From contig CAZGIW010000032.1 in NCBI GenBank assembly GCA_964526285.1, positions 1-39,354 on the forward strand: DNA of 39,354 bases. Direction: 5' to 3'. The position numbers and the translations under genes are program-made. The DNA is from CAYMAZ01 sp964526285. Its GTDB lineage: Bacteria; Bacteroidota; Bacteroidia; Bacteroidales; DTU049. Below the pieces are notes generated by a model. It had not been told where the DNA came from and made no database searches. It worked only from the letters and a program-made list of their open reading frames with translations. Shown piece by piece: positions 15,169 through 23,748 of the stretch (position 1 is the first letter of the stretch; the number at the start of each line of letters is the position of its first letter).

Positions 15169-17391
15169 CTAGCGAATAATAGTCATCTCTTCAATGAGAT
15201 TAGTTGCTCCTGCATATTTTTCAGTAATAAACAGTACATATCTGATATCAACAGAAATAGTTCTTTGAACAGTTGGTTCATACTGAATGTCTCCGCTCAT
15301 GGATTCCCAGTTTCCGTCAAAGGCAATACCTATAAGATGTCCGTCAGCATTAATAACAGGACTTCCGCTGTTACCTCCTGTAATATCATTGTCTGAAAGG
15401 AAACAAACTGGCATTGTTCCATTAATTCCGTAAGGTCCAAAATCTTTGTTTTTGTATAGTTCTTTCAGTTTTGGACTAACAATAAATTCATCTTCTTTGG
15501 GGTTTTCTTTTTCCATAATTCCCCTCATGGTTGTAATAAAATCATAATGTACTCCATCAGCGGGATAGTAATCAAGCACTTTTCCATATGACATTCTCAT
15601 AGTAGAATTGGCGTCAGGATAAAAAGTTTTATCCGGTTGCATCAGCCTGAGTCCTTCAACAAATAATCTGTGGGCGCGATTTATCTTTTCTTCAACTGCA
15701 CCATATTCACCATACACCGTACGAATCAAATCCACCATAGAAAGGGTTACTGCCCAACCCGGATCTTTTGACATCACTTTGTAGGTTGGGTTCTTCAGAA
15801 ACTCTTCCAATCGGGTTTTATTAACAAATATGGACTTTGCATAAATATCATCAGCCCATAATTGAACATTCCCTTTGTATTTCTTTGTGATATTTTGAAA
15901 TACTGAAGGATGTGATTCCACATCAATATCTCTGTACATCATTCCCATCAACTCTACAAACAAATGTTTGTCAACGGCACTATTATAGTCTTTAAAGTGT
16001 TGTTCAGCCTTTGGCAAAAATGCCTGTGCCATATCTGTAATGCTCTGGCTATATTTTGCTTTATCTGATTTCGAAGCTTCGTTTTGCTGATTCAGAGTGC
16101 CATATAGCTGAAATACGCCAAATGAAAAATAAATAAATTCAGGTCCCTGAAACACAGCTTCTTCAAGATATTTTAGAAGCTTTGCAGATTTTTCCATTTC
16201 CTGGTATCCTGTTTCCAGGTCACTAAGAATTGTACCATAGATTTTTTGACGTTCCGGATCTTTATTCACCCAAACAGTAAATTCATCCTCAAGATCTTTT
16301 CTTCTCTGTTGTACATTGTGTAGTTTTAAACCTTTTGTTTGTCCAATAAAGTATTTCCAGTAATTGGCAGTTTGTGCATATTTTGAAGCATATTGAATTC
16401 TGATCTTGGGATCAAGTTCCATATAGGATTTGAGAATTTCCAGTTTTTTGTCACGAATATCAACAACAAGCGGATTGTTGTATTTCAGTTGAAAATCAAC
16501 ACCATAAGAAGACATATATCTGTCTGTTTGTCCGGGAAAGCCAAAAATCATAGAAAAATCACCTTTATCAATCCCTTTAATAGATACAGGAAGATAGTGT
16601 TTTGGTTTGAGAGGAATATTGTCTTTGCTATATTCTGCAGGTTTTCCGTCTGGAGCAGAATAAACCCTCAGAAATGTGAAATCACCTGTATGGCGTGGCC
16701 ACATCCAGTTGTCAGTATCTCCACCAAATTTTCCGATGGATGAAGGAGGCGCTCCAACAAGACGAACATCAAGAAATGTTTCGTAAACATAAAGATAATA
16801 TTCATTTCCTCCGAAAAAGCTTTTCACATACACATTATACTTACCTTTTTCAGAAGCATCTCTTTCAATCTGTTTTATCGATTTGGAAATTCTCATCTCT
16901 CTTTCACTTTCTGACATTTCATAGGTGATTCCTTCAAGAACCTGATCTGTGACATCTTCCATTCTTTGAAGAACTGAAATTGTCATGCCCGGAATGGCAA
17001 GCTCTTCTTCATGACGATAGGCCCAAAATCCATTGGTAAGATAGTCATTTTCAATAGAGCTCAGTGTTTGAATGGCATCATAGGAACAGTGATGATTTGT
17101 TAATATGAGACCTTTGTCTGACACCAGTTCACCTGTGCAGAAAAACATATTGATACCATAATCTTTAGAACCCAATCCCACAATAGCATCTTTAATGCTT
17201 GGAACTTCGGTACTGTAAACTTGTTCGGGTTTCAGGTTTAAACCCAATTTTTTCATGTCGTCATAGTTCAACTTTTCAATCCAGATAGGTAACCACATCC
17301 CTTCGTCAGGAGGATTTGACGCGCTTGTCTTTGTTATCAATGCTGATGTAAAGATTACAAAAGCAAGAAAATACAATTTTAACTTTTGCAT
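15169..17391 (-). CDS. S46 family dipeptidyl peptidase, DPP7-like
   Basis: This 740-residue serine exopeptidase releases dipeptides from peptide N-termini in the periplasm. It has a signal peptide (about 1-24), NPPDEGMWLPIW at the mature N-terminus, the catalytic His in ILTNHHC (H100/H101), the catalytic Asp region in GGDTDNWMWPRHTGDF and the nucleophile in GGNSGSPV (Ser675). The specificity position 18 residues after the Ser is Gly693 (FDGNWE). Family knowledge says DPP7 has Gly here (hydrophobic P1), whereas DPP11 has Arg (acidic P1), so this is DPP7-like. There is no T9SS domain. The gene has its own promoter and terminator. Together with the S9 peptidase it points to growth on peptides. 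Confidence 0.92.
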   Translation of the reverse strand: MQKLKLYFLAFVIFTSALITKTSASNPPDEGMWLPIWIEKLNYDDMKKLGLNLKPEQVYSTEVPSIKDAIVGLGSKDYGINMFFCTGELVSDKGLILTNHHCSYDAIQTLSSIENDYLTNGFWAYRHEEELAIPGMTISVLQRMEDVTDQVLEGITYEMSESEREMRISKSIKQIERDASEKGKYNVYVKSFFGGNEYYLYVYETFLDVRLVGAPPSSIGKFGGDTDNWMWPRHTGDFTFLRVYSAPDGKPAEYSKDNIPLKPKHYLPVSIKGIDKGDFSMIFGFPGQTDRYMSSYGVDFQLKYNNPLVVDIRDKKLEILKSYMELDPKIRIQYASKYAQTANYWKYFIGQTKGLKLHNVQQRRKDLEDEFTVWVNKDPERQKIYGTILSDLETGYQEMEKSAKLLKYLEEAVFQGPEFIYFSFGVFQLYGTLNQQNEASKSDKAKYSQSITDMAQAFLPKAEQHFKDYNSAVDKHLFVELMGMMYRDIDVESHPSVFQNITKKYKGNVQLWADDIYAKSIFVNKTRLEEFLKNPTYKVMSKDPGWAVTLSMVDLIRTVYGEYGAVEEKINRAHRLFVEGLRLMQPDKTFYPDANSTMRMSYGKVLDYYPADGVHYDFITTMRGIMEKENPKEDEFIVSPKLKELYKNKDFGPYGINGTMPVCFLSDNDITGGNSGSPVINADGHLIGIAFDGNWESMSGDIQYEPTVQRTISVDIRYVLFITEKYAGATNLIEEMTIIR

Positions 17392-17431
17392 ATTAGATAC
17401 TTTTTTAAAATGATTAATTTTTTTGAATTGG

Positions 17432-17439
17432 CAAATATA
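17432..17439 (-). promoter_or_regulatory. -7 box of the S46 peptidase gene
   Basis: It reads TATATTTG on the minus strand, 40 bases above the ATG at 17391. Confidence 0.55.
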
Positions 17440-17695
17440 GAAGTTTTTTTATATATAAAACACATCAGACAAACACCATTTGTCGAATTATAAAAATTGT
17501 CGTACAGAACAGATACATTAACTAAAAAAACCAATGTTTTATCCATCGTTTTTTTATTAAAAAATATTTCCTTCAGTACCCTGCTGTTTTTATAAACATT
17601 ATTTTTTTTTTACGCTTATTGAATTACAAAAGCATTCAACCAGTCTCAACTCTTCCTCTACGAATGATATGTTGAGTTATAATTTGAAAACCTTG

Positions 17696-17703
17696 TAACT
17701 TTG
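17696..17703 (+). promoter_or_regulatory. -7 box of the YitT gene
   Basis: This is TAACTTTG, 34 bases before the ATG. A TTG at 17672-17674 has suitable -33 spacing. Confidence 0.6.
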
Positions 17704-17737
17704 CAGGTTATTTTTAAAACTAAAAAAACATACTGTT

Positions 17738-18628
17738 ATGTCTTATATCACCAAAGAAAAACTATTTTCAAGAGAATGGCTAAAAGCATGGTCATTTATT
17801 GTTGCAGGAACTTTTATTATGGCCATTGGTTTTGTTTATTTTATATCTCCTTACAAACTGGCTCCGGGAGGCGTGTATGGTATTGCAATAATTTTGCATC
17901 ATCTGTTTGGATTTCCCATAGGACTCAGCGGATTGCTGATGGATATACCCCTGACAATTATTGCAATACGAGTTCTGGGACCTAAATTTGGGATAAAAAC
18001 CATTGGTGGTTTTGTCCTTCTTTCGGGGTTTATTACTCTTTTAGAGTTTACCCGTGGTTATGAGCCATTGGTTGAGGGAGATGCACTGCTTTCAAGCATT
18101 TTTGGAGGTGTTCTGGTTGGACTGGGACTTGGGCTGGTGTTTAAGTCAAGGGCAAGTTCAGGAGGCAGCGATATCATTGCCATGATTATTGCAAAATATA
18201 CCAAATTACCCGTTGGTCAGCTTTTGATTTTTGTTGATGCCAGCATTGTTTTGCTTGGCCTTTTGGCTTTTGAGGACTGGAAAATTCCTTTGTATTCATG
18301 GGTTGCGATTTTTATCACCGGAAAAATGATTGACATTGTTCTGCAGGGAATCAGCCATGATAAGACATTATTTATTGTTTCTGATAAACACGAGGTTATC
18401 AGAGATAAAATAATCAATGACCTGCAAAGAGGAGGGACGTTTATTCAGTCAAGGGGCATGTATAACGGCTCAGAAAAACAAATGATATTCACTGTTGTAA
18501 GCAGGCGTGAAATGGCCATTTTGCAAGGTTTTATTCAGAAAGAAGACCCAAATGCATTTATGACTGTTATAGATGCCAATGAAATTATTGGAAACGGGTT
18601 TAAGTCTTTTGAACAAAAGGAAATATAA
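17738..18628 (+). CDS. YitT family membrane protein
   Basis: The product has 296 residues. It has about five membrane spans in the first 200 residues (YitT_membrane/DUF161), with the conserved start AGTFIMAIGFVYFISPYKLAPGGVYG and the glycine-rich GLGLVFKSRASSGGSDIIAM. A cytoplasmic DUF2179 domain follows (about 215-290), with ISHDKTLFIVSD and RGGTFIQSRGMYNG. The transport or regulatory role of the family is unknown. The gene stands alone with its own promoter; the next gene is 126 bases on with another promoter. Confidence 0.88.
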   Translation: MSYITKEKLFSREWLKAWSFIVAGTFIMAIGFVYFISPYKLAPGGVYGIAIILHHLFGFPIGLSGLLMDIPLTIIAIRVLGPKFGIKTIGGFVLLSGFITLLEFTRGYEPLVEGDALLSSIFGGVLVGLGLGLVFKSRASSGGSDIIAMIIAKYTKLPVGQLLIFVDASIVLLGLLAFEDWKIPLYSWVAIFITGKMIDIVLQGISHDKTLFIVSDKHEVIRDKIINDLQRGGTFIQSRGMYNGSEKQMIFTVVSRREMAILQGFIQKEDPNAFMTVIDANEIIGNGFKSFEQKEI

Positions 18629-18726
18629 TTGCACATCATTTCCTCTTTTTAAACACATTTAAAGCTTTTTAACAGGAATATTCACCAGCAAAAAATCAAA
18701 ATCAGTTACAATATTAAAAAAATCAG

Positions 18727-18734
18727 TATTTTTG
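18727..18734 (+). promoter_or_regulatory. -7 box of the TPR-ribH-fmt unit
   Basis: This is TATTTTTG, 20 bases before the ATG at 18755. An earlier ATG at 18744 opens only a 7-codon frame. Confidence 0.6.
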
Positions 18735-18754
18735 CACCCCAAAATGAAGATATC

Positions 18755-19459
18755 ATGGCGAAAGTGAAAAACAATCCCAATCCAAAAAGTCAGAACCCAC
18801 TTGAAACACAGGAAAATACCTTTTCAAAGGCTGAACGTTTTATTACTGAAAATCAAAAAATGATTACCTATGTAGTAGGAGGTATTGTGCTGGTAATATT
18901 GATTATAATGGGATATAACAAATTTATAAGACAGCCAAAAGAAATTGCAGCCCATGAGCAAATGTTTATGGCCGAATATTATTTCAAAGTTGATTCTCTT
19001 GATTTGGCTTTGTACGGAGATGGTAATTATCCCGGTTTTTATGATATTGTGGATGAGTATAGCTGGACTTCTGCATCCAAACTGGCACACTATTATATTG
19101 GAATGATTTTGATGAAACAAAATGATTTTGAAGAAGCGATTGTTCATCTTAAAAAATTTAAAAGTAAGGATGAAATTCTCGGTGCTATGGCCAACGGGGC
19201 CATTGGCGATGCGTATGTTGAGCTTGGAGACCTGGATGCTGCACTTAAATACTATATGAAGGCTGCTGACAACAGACCCAATTTTTTTGTTACCCCAATT
19301 TTTCTGACAAAAGCTGCCTGGATACATGAACAACAGGGAGAATATGAAAAGGCGATACAGATTTACCAACGTATTAAGCAAGAATATTTCCGTTCATTTG
19401 AAGGACGTGAGGCAGATAAAAACATCGCTTATCTGGAAGCAATAATGAATGTGGAGTAA
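18755..19459 (+). CDS. Tetratricopeptide repeat membrane protein
   Basis: The product has 234 residues. A polar N-terminal cytoplasmic segment (1-37), one membrane span (about 38-56, TYVVGGIVLVILIIMGY) and a periplasmic C-terminal part with TPR-type helix pairs (about 105-225: AHYYIGMILMKQNDFEEAI, GDAYVELGDLDAALKYY, AAWIHEQQGEYEKAIQIY). The topology resembles YfgM-type ancillary proteins, but no function is shown. It is the first gene of a unit with ribH (6 bases on) and fmt. Confidence 0.8.
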   Translation: MAKVKNNPNPKSQNPLETQENTFSKAERFITENQKMITYVVGGIVLVILIIMGYNKFIRQPKEIAAHEQMFMAEYYFKVDSLDLALYGDGNYPGFYDIVDEYSWTSASKLAHYYIGMILMKQNDFEEAIVHLKKFKSKDEILGAMANGAIGDAYVELGDLDAALKYYMKAADNRPNFFVTPIFLTKAAWIHEQQGEYEKAIQIYQRIKQEYFRSFEGREADKNIAYLEAIMNVE

Positions 19460-19465
19460 TAAACC

Positions 19466-19963
19466 ATGCCCGAAAAAAAAACCAATCTTTCTTCAGCAGA
19501 AACCAATCAACTTCCTCAAATTAAAAAGGCAAGAATAGGTATTGCGGTGTCTATGTGGAACAAGGAGGTTACTTCTGCCATGCTTGAAGGTGCGCTTGAC
19601 GTTTTGAAAAAATGCGGGGTTAAAAAACCCAATATTATCATTGAGTGGGTTCCCGGAAGCTATGAACTTCCACTCGCTTCACAATTTTTGATCCGCTATT
19701 GCAAAACTGATGCAGTTATTTGTATTGGATCTGTTATTCAGGGAGAAACAAGGCACTTTGAGTTTATCTGTCAGGCCGTTGCCCATCAGATTGCTCAAGT
19801 AAGCACAAACCATAATACTCCTGTGATTTTTGGTGTTCTAACAACAGATTCGATGCAACAGGCCATTGATCGCTCTGGCGGAAAACACGGAAACAAAGGA
19901 GTGGAAGCTGCTGTTGCTGCAGTTCAAATGATTGCAATGAAAGAAAAACTACGGGATTATTAA
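19466..19963 (+). CDS. ribH: 6,7-dimethyl-8-ribityllumazine synthase
   Basis: The enzyme condenses 5-amino-6-ribitylaminouracil with 3,4-dihydroxybutanone phosphate to give the riboflavin precursor. The product has 165 residues, the normal length. Motifs: WVPGSYELPLA, the phosphate- and substrate-binding VIQGETRHFEFI with the catalytic His, VIFGVLTTD and the C-terminal DRSGGKHGNKGVEAA containing the phosphate-binding Arg. The position usually Arg/Lys in VI(R/K)GET is Gln here. It sits 6 bases after the TPR gene and 20 before fmt, so it is co-transcribed. No FMN riboswitch precedes the unit. Confidence 0.95.
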   Translation: MPEKKTNLSSAETNQLPQIKKARIGIAVSMWNKEVTSAMLEGALDVLKKCGVKKPNIIIEWVPGSYELPLASQFLIRYCKTDAVICIGSVIQGETRHFEFICQAVAHQIAQVSTNHNTPVIFGVLTTDSMQQAIDRSGGKHGNKGVEAAVAAVQMIAMKEKLRDY

Positions 19964-19983
19964 TCCGTATAAATACAAAATAA

Positions 19984-20946
19984 ATGAATGTGTTGTTTTT
20001 TGGTACTCCCGATTTTGCGGTACCATCATTACATGCTGTTGCTCACAGTCATCATACATTGGTCGGCGTTGTAACAGCTCCTGACATGCCTGCTGGAAGA
20101 GGTCTTAAAATAAGACAGTCTGCTGTAAAGGAAGCAGCATTGAACTATGATGTTCCTCTTTTTCAATTTGAAAACCTGGAAGATTCTGAATTGCTTGAGA
20201 AATGTGCTCAGCTAAAACCTGATGTTGCTGTTGTGGTTGCTTTCAGAAAACTTCCTGAGCAACTTTGGAAACTGCCCACAAAAGGCACCTTCAATCTTCA
20301 CGCTTCAATACTTCCCGATTACAGAGGGGCTGCACCCCTTAACTGGGCAATTATCAACGGTGAAACTGAAACAGGATTAACAACCTTTTTTATTAATGAA
20401 GGAATTGACACTGGAAACATTATAAATACCAGGATATTGTCAATTGATGAACAGGATAATTTGCAGACACTGCACGATAAACTTGCTGTTGAGGGAGCAA
20501 AACTTGTTGTTGAAACTCTTGATAATATTGAAACCGGCAACATCTCTCCTGTTTCTCAACAAGAAATCATTACTTCAAAAAACCCAGAATTAAAACGTGC
20601 TCCAAAAATTTTTAAACATCATTGTAGAATAGATTGGATGAAATCTTCTGCTGAAATAAGAAATCTGATAAGAGGACTTTCTCCTGTTCCTGGTGCGTTT
20701 TCTGTTTTGAAACATAAGAATGGAGTCACAATAACAATGAAATTATTGAATGCCTCTGTTTCAGATATAAATGAAAACCTTACTCCCGGTCAGGTGAAAT
20801 TTACCAAAAATGCCATTTTGGTGGGAACTGGAAATAATAAGATTCTTGAAATTTCAGATATTCAGCCCGAATCAAGAAAAAGAATGTTTGTTGAGGCTTT
20901 TCTCAACGGGATAAAAGAAACAGAAGGCTGGTATTTTGAAAACTAA
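19984..20946 (+). CDS. fmt: Methionyl-tRNA formyltransferase
   Basis: The enzyme formylates Met on the initiator tRNA using 10-formyl-tetrahydrofolate. The product has 320 residues, matching the family. The N-terminal formyltransferase domain (about 1-190) starts MNVLFFGTPDFAVPSLHA and carries the signature NLHASILPDYRGAAPLNWAI with the catalytic Asn and His, then TGLTTFFINEGIDTGNI with the catalytic Asp. The C-terminal OB-like domain (about 205-315) includes IRGLSPVPGAF. It is the last gene of the TPR-ribH-fmt unit and is convergent with the NlpC/P60 gene. Confidence 0.95.
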   Translation: MNVLFFGTPDFAVPSLHAVAHSHHTLVGVVTAPDMPAGRGLKIRQSAVKEAALNYDVPLFQFENLEDSELLEKCAQLKPDVAVVVAFRKLPEQLWKLPTKGTFNLHASILPDYRGAAPLNWAIINGETETGLTTFFINEGIDTGNIINTRILSIDEQDNLQTLHDKLAVEGAKLVVETLDNIETGNISPVSQQEIITSKNPELKRAPKIFKHHCRIDWMKSSAEIRNLIRGLSPVPGAFSVLKHKNGVTITMKLLNASVSDINENLTPGQVKFTKNAILVGTGNNKILEISDIQPESRKRMFVEAFLNGIKETEGWYFEN

Positions 20947-20992
20947 AGCAAGTTCAGAGAATTTAATCATCTATGCTTAACAGAAAACAAAA

Positions 20993-21541
20993 CTACTCCG
21001 TTTCCTGGGGCAATTCTTCTGTAGAAATCACTTCACAGGGAGGCGAAAGTCTGCGAATAGTTATATATCTTTTAATATAGTAATCCTGATTACTCATATT
21101 ATCAATGGTAATTCCTTTATGAAGAGTTGCATGAATAATATAAATATAACCGTTTTCATCAACATCAACAACAAGTGCCACATGTCCAATACCTGTGGAG
21201 GAAGCATTTCTTCCTTTAAACAGGGCAAAATCACCTTTTCTGGCCTCTGATGCATCCACTTCTTTTCCTAATTCACCATAGGCTTTACTGGAATAAGGGA
21301 GCTGAAGTCCAAAGGGTTCAAAAATATAATACATAAAGCCGGAACAATCAAATCCTTTTTCATTTTTTCCACCATATTTATAAGGAACGCCCATATAATT
21401 TTTTGCATAAGAAATAACACTGTCAATCATGAGCATGTGTTCTTCAAGGCAGTTGTCAGTTGAGTCAGGAAATTCAGAATTGGCATGCAGTGATGTCAGT
21501 CCGGAAAATAAAAAAACAAGTATAAATATAAACGTTTTCAT
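20993..21541 (-). CDS. NlpC/P60 family cell-wall hydrolase
   Basis: The product has 182 residues. A signal peptide (MKTFIFILVFLFSGLTSLHA) is followed by an NlpC/P60 domain (about 42-165): MGVPYKYGGKNEKGFDCSGF with the nucleophile Cys66, His120 in GIGHVALVVD and His137 in IIHATL. Such enzymes cut peptide cross-bridges of peptidoglycan, commonly D-Glu to diamino acid, in the periplasm. The open frame runs back to 21712, but that would cross the -7 box at 21559-21566 and bury the signal peptide, so the ATG at 21541 is used. It is transcribed separately from the upstream 469-residue gene. Confidence 0.9.
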   Translation of the reverse strand: MKTFIFILVFLFSGLTSLHANSEFPDSTDNCLEEHMLMIDSVISYAKNYMGVPYKYGGKNEKGFDCSGFMYYIFEPFGLQLPYSSKAYGELGKEVDASEARKGDFALFKGRNASSTGIGHVALVVDVDENGYIYIIHATLHKGITIDNMSNQDYYIKRYITIRRLSPPCEVISTEELPQETE

Positions 21542-21558
21542 TGTAAAAAATCTGACTG

Positions 21559-21566
21559 CAAAATTA
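21559..21566 (-). promoter_or_regulatory. -7 box of the NlpC/P60 gene
   Basis: It reads TAATTTTG on the minus strand, 17 bases above the ATG at 21541. Confidence 0.6.
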
Positions 21567-21612
21567 CAAAAAATAATTTTACAATATCCTGATTGTAAAA
21601 ACCATAAGATAA

Positions 21613-23022
21613 TTATTGAGAATATCCAAAAAGCCCTTTGCTGATGATGTTTTTGCTTATGTATGCAGGAACCATGTTTTTCCAGGAATCGTCTTTGTTT
21701 TTTATCCTGCACAAAATATCTTTAGAAGAAGTGCTGGCAATTTTTTTATTCTTGTTTTTTATGTCAATGATTTTGTCATTATCAATAAAGAACTGAAACA
21801 AATGTTTCATCTTTTTATCAACAGAAATATTTTCAGATGTAAGTGTTTTTTTAGTTTCACTTTCAAAAAAGGGATACACATAAATTCTGGCATCATTGCT
21901 AAACAAAAGCCCCATTGCATGCAAACACCCACCCCTAAGGTTTTCATACCACATAGGCTGAATAAGTTTTTGAAGAATGTTGGCGCCCATAATAATTCTA
22001 ACCTGACCTGTTTTGAAATCGGCAATATAATCACTGAGCCTGTAGAACTCTTTAAAGTTGGATATCATTACATTTTGACCCATTCCATTGAGCAGGTCAA
22101 CACGATCAAGAAAATCGCGTTCATCAAAACTACCGTCTTCAAGGAGATTGTTTAAGGTGATTTCGCATAACTGCAGAGTGTTTTCGGTTTTAAAACAAGG
22201 TTCTTTTTTAAATAAGCCATACGATGTTTTAAGCATATCAAAACCAATATATGTGATTGGCCTGAAGCTTCCCCTGAGCAGCAACAGGTTTTTTTTGTAC
22301 AAAAAATCTCCCGGACGACAAACATTGCCAAAACGATCAAAAACAGTTGCGTTTGTCATATTGTTTTTTACAAGTTGAACACTAAGCAGTCGGTTATCAA
22401 CATAGCTCAGTGCCGGGCCGCTCATTCGGGCCATATTAATATCCACTCTTTCTCTGTCAAGATTGTCCATGAGAGATTGCAGAAAATAATTGGGACGGTC
22501 ATGGTGATAAAGGCAGGCATAGAGCAAATTGACCCCCAGCGTACCCAGAGTATATTGCTGCAAAATTCCGTCATTTTCCAAAAGATTAACATGAAGAATC
22601 ACAACATTTGGTTCGGCATGTTCTTCCAGTTGAAACTTTACCCCCATCCACCCATGACCTTTGTTTGTTTTGGAATAATTGAGTGTTTCAACAGTATTGG
22701 CATACACAAAGAATCTGGTATTGTCGCCCTGAAGTTTGTTCAAATTTTGCTGAAGCTCATCATATTCTTTGTTAAGCATCTGCATCAAGCGCTTTTCAGA
22801 CACATATCTTTCTTTTCTACCATGATTATACAAATTGTCACTAAAGGTTTTATCATATGCAGAAACTGATTTTGCTATTGTCCCTGAAGCACCTCCTGCC
22901 TGAAAAAAACTGCGGGCAACTTCCTGTCCGCCTCCAATTTCAGCAATTGTTCCATAAAATGATGTATCCAGATTAATCTGAAGAGCTTTGCGTTTTTGAG
23001 AATTTTCAAAAGAGCCAGACAT
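21613..23022 (-). CDS. Conserved protein of unknown function, widely distributed family
   Basis: This 469-residue soluble protein has no signal peptide or membrane span. The N-terminal 40 residues carry a striking motif (AEIGGGQEVARSFF followed by AGGASGTIAKS) that I recognise as strongly conserved in a broadly distributed family with no established role; some members carry the unsupported label nicotinate-nucleotide adenylyltransferase. Other well-ordered stretches are GHGWMGVKFQ (about 125), GTLGVNLLYA (about 162), the VDNRLLSVQLV region (about 210) and LLLLRGSFRPITY (about 250). It has its own promoter. Nothing around it hints at a pathway. Confidence 0.75.
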   Translation of the reverse strand: MSGSFENSQKRKALQINLDTSFYGTIAEIGGGQEVARSFFQAGGASGTIAKSVSAYDKTFSDNLYNHGRKERYVSEKRLMQMLNKEYDELQQNLNKLQGDNTRFFVYANTVETLNYSKTNKGHGWMGVKFQLEEHAEPNVVILHVNLLENDGILQQYTLGTLGVNLLYACLYHHDRPNYFLQSLMDNLDRERVDINMARMSGPALSYVDNRLLSVQLVKNNMTNATVFDRFGNVCRPGDFLYKKNLLLLRGSFRPITYIGFDMLKTSYGLFKKEPCFKTENTLQLCEITLNNLLEDGSFDERDFLDRVDLLNGMGQNVMISNFKEFYRLSDYIADFKTGQVRIIMGANILQKLIQPMWYENLRGGCLHAMGLLFSNDARIYVYPFFESETKKTLTSENISVDKKMKHLFQFFIDNDKIIDIKNKNKKIASTSSKDILCRIKNKDDSWKNMVPAYISKNIISKGLFGYSQ

Positions 23023-23038
23023 AAATATGGGTTTTTTA

Positions 23039-23046
23039 CAAAGATA
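23039..23046 (-). promoter_or_regulatory. -7 box of the 469-residue gene
   Basis: It reads TATCTTTG on the minus strand, 16 bases above the ATG at 23022. Confidence 0.6.
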
Positions 23047-23316
23047 ACACTTTTTTCAATCCTGTAGTATCTGCACAATCTTTCAAAAAGGGTACTTTTT
23101 TTACATCTATTAAATTGTGTTTTAAAGAAATTTTTTGAACTCAATTGAACGTGTTATGCCGTCGAAAACATCAATAAACACGTGGTACTTGTAAATAATA
23201 ATAAAAAAACAGGCTGTTTTGTCTGTGTTTTTGGGGGTTTTAAACAAAAGATTTCAACAAAACACACAAGATATTAACATTTTCGGGCTTTTCCGCGGTG
23301 GTTAAAAAAAAATGTT

Positions 23317-23324
23317 TATCTTTG
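23317..23324 (+). promoter_or_regulatory. -7 box of the HU gene
   Basis: This is TATCTTTG, 39 bases before the HU ATG. It is the same octamer as at ygiQ. Confidence 0.65.
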
Positions 23325-23363
23325 CATCACAATTTATTTAATAATACTTAAAATTGAAAAATT

Positions 23364-23636
23364 ATGAACAAAGCACAATTAATTGACGCAATTGCTGCAG
23401 AAGCTAAATTAACAAAAGCTGACGCAAGAAAAGCATTGGATGCATTTGTAAATGTAACAGGAAAAGCTCTGAAAAAAGGTGATCGTATCACTTTAGTAGG
23501 TTATGGTACTTTCTCAGTTGCAAAACGCAACGCTCGCAAAGGTCGTGACCCAAGAACCGGAAAAGAAATCAAAATCGCTGCTAAGAAAGTTGTAAAATTC
23601 AAAGCAGGTGCTGATCTGGCCGGAAAAGTGAAGTAA
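23364..23636 (+). CDS. HU family DNA-binding protein
   Basis: The product has 90 residues, the standard HU length. It has helices MNKAQLIDAIAAEAKLTKADARKAL-like at the N-terminus, GDRITLVGYGTFSV at the core, and the DNA-binding arm with RNARKGRDPRTGKEI (about 54-68; the conserved RxGRNPxTG-type motif). It works as a dimer that bends DNA in the nucleoid. It is monocistronic, with a strong promoter match and a strong terminator, as fits an abundant protein. Confidence 0.96.
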   Translation: MNKAQLIDAIAAEAKLTKADARKALDAFVNVTGKALKKGDRITLVGYGTFSVAKRNARKGRDPRTGKEIKIAAKKVVKFKAGADLAGKVK

Positions 23637-23654
23637 GAATTTTCTTGCATCAAT

Positions 23655-23693
23655 AAAAAAAGGGGATTGTTAATGTAACAATCCCTTTTTTTT
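23655..23693 (+). terminator. Terminator of the HU gene
   Basis: A long stem (23655-23672 with 23676-23693) contains GGGATTGTTA/TAACAATCCC, a 3-base loop and A- and T-tracts on its outer ends. It begins 19 bases after the HU stop and may also serve the convergent peptidase gene. Confidence 0.88.
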
Positions 23694-23748
23694 ATGACTC
23701 ATCAGGGAAAGTCTGTTTTCCCTGATACAAATACCAATTATCTTTGAA

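Larger units (their letters stand above)
17392..17737. other. Divergent intergenic region, S46 peptidase / YitT
   Basis: This 346-base AT-rich gap holds the minus-strand -7 box of the peptidase gene (17432-17439) near one end and the plus-strand -7 box of the YitT gene (17696-17703) near the other. Between them are A/T homopolymer runs with no ORF, RNA fold or repeat that I can support. Confidence 0.6.
23023..23363. other. Divergent intergenic region and long HU leader
   Basis: This 341-base gap carries the minus-strand -7 box at 23039-23046 and the HU -7 box at 23317-23324. Between them is AT-rich sequence with one perfect 7-bp inverted repeat (ACGTGTT at 23149-23155, AACACGT at 23177-23183, 21-base spacer) that could be a regulator site. 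No ORF or RNA gene is supported. Confidence 0.5.

Noticed and set aside
19300..19465. FMN riboswitch for ribH
   Set aside because: ribH follows the TPR gene by 6 bases and no RFN-type conserved stretch is seen there or before 18755.
21542..21712. 57-codon extension of the NlpC/P60 protein
   Set aside because: It crosses the -7 box and overlaps the end of the upstream gene; the internal ATG gives a clean signal peptide.
22375..22869. 164-codon antisense open frame
   Set aside because: It is opposite the well-supported 469-residue gene and shows no domain or ordered motif; likewise the antisense frames at 21616-22155, 18824-19381 and 4139-4492.
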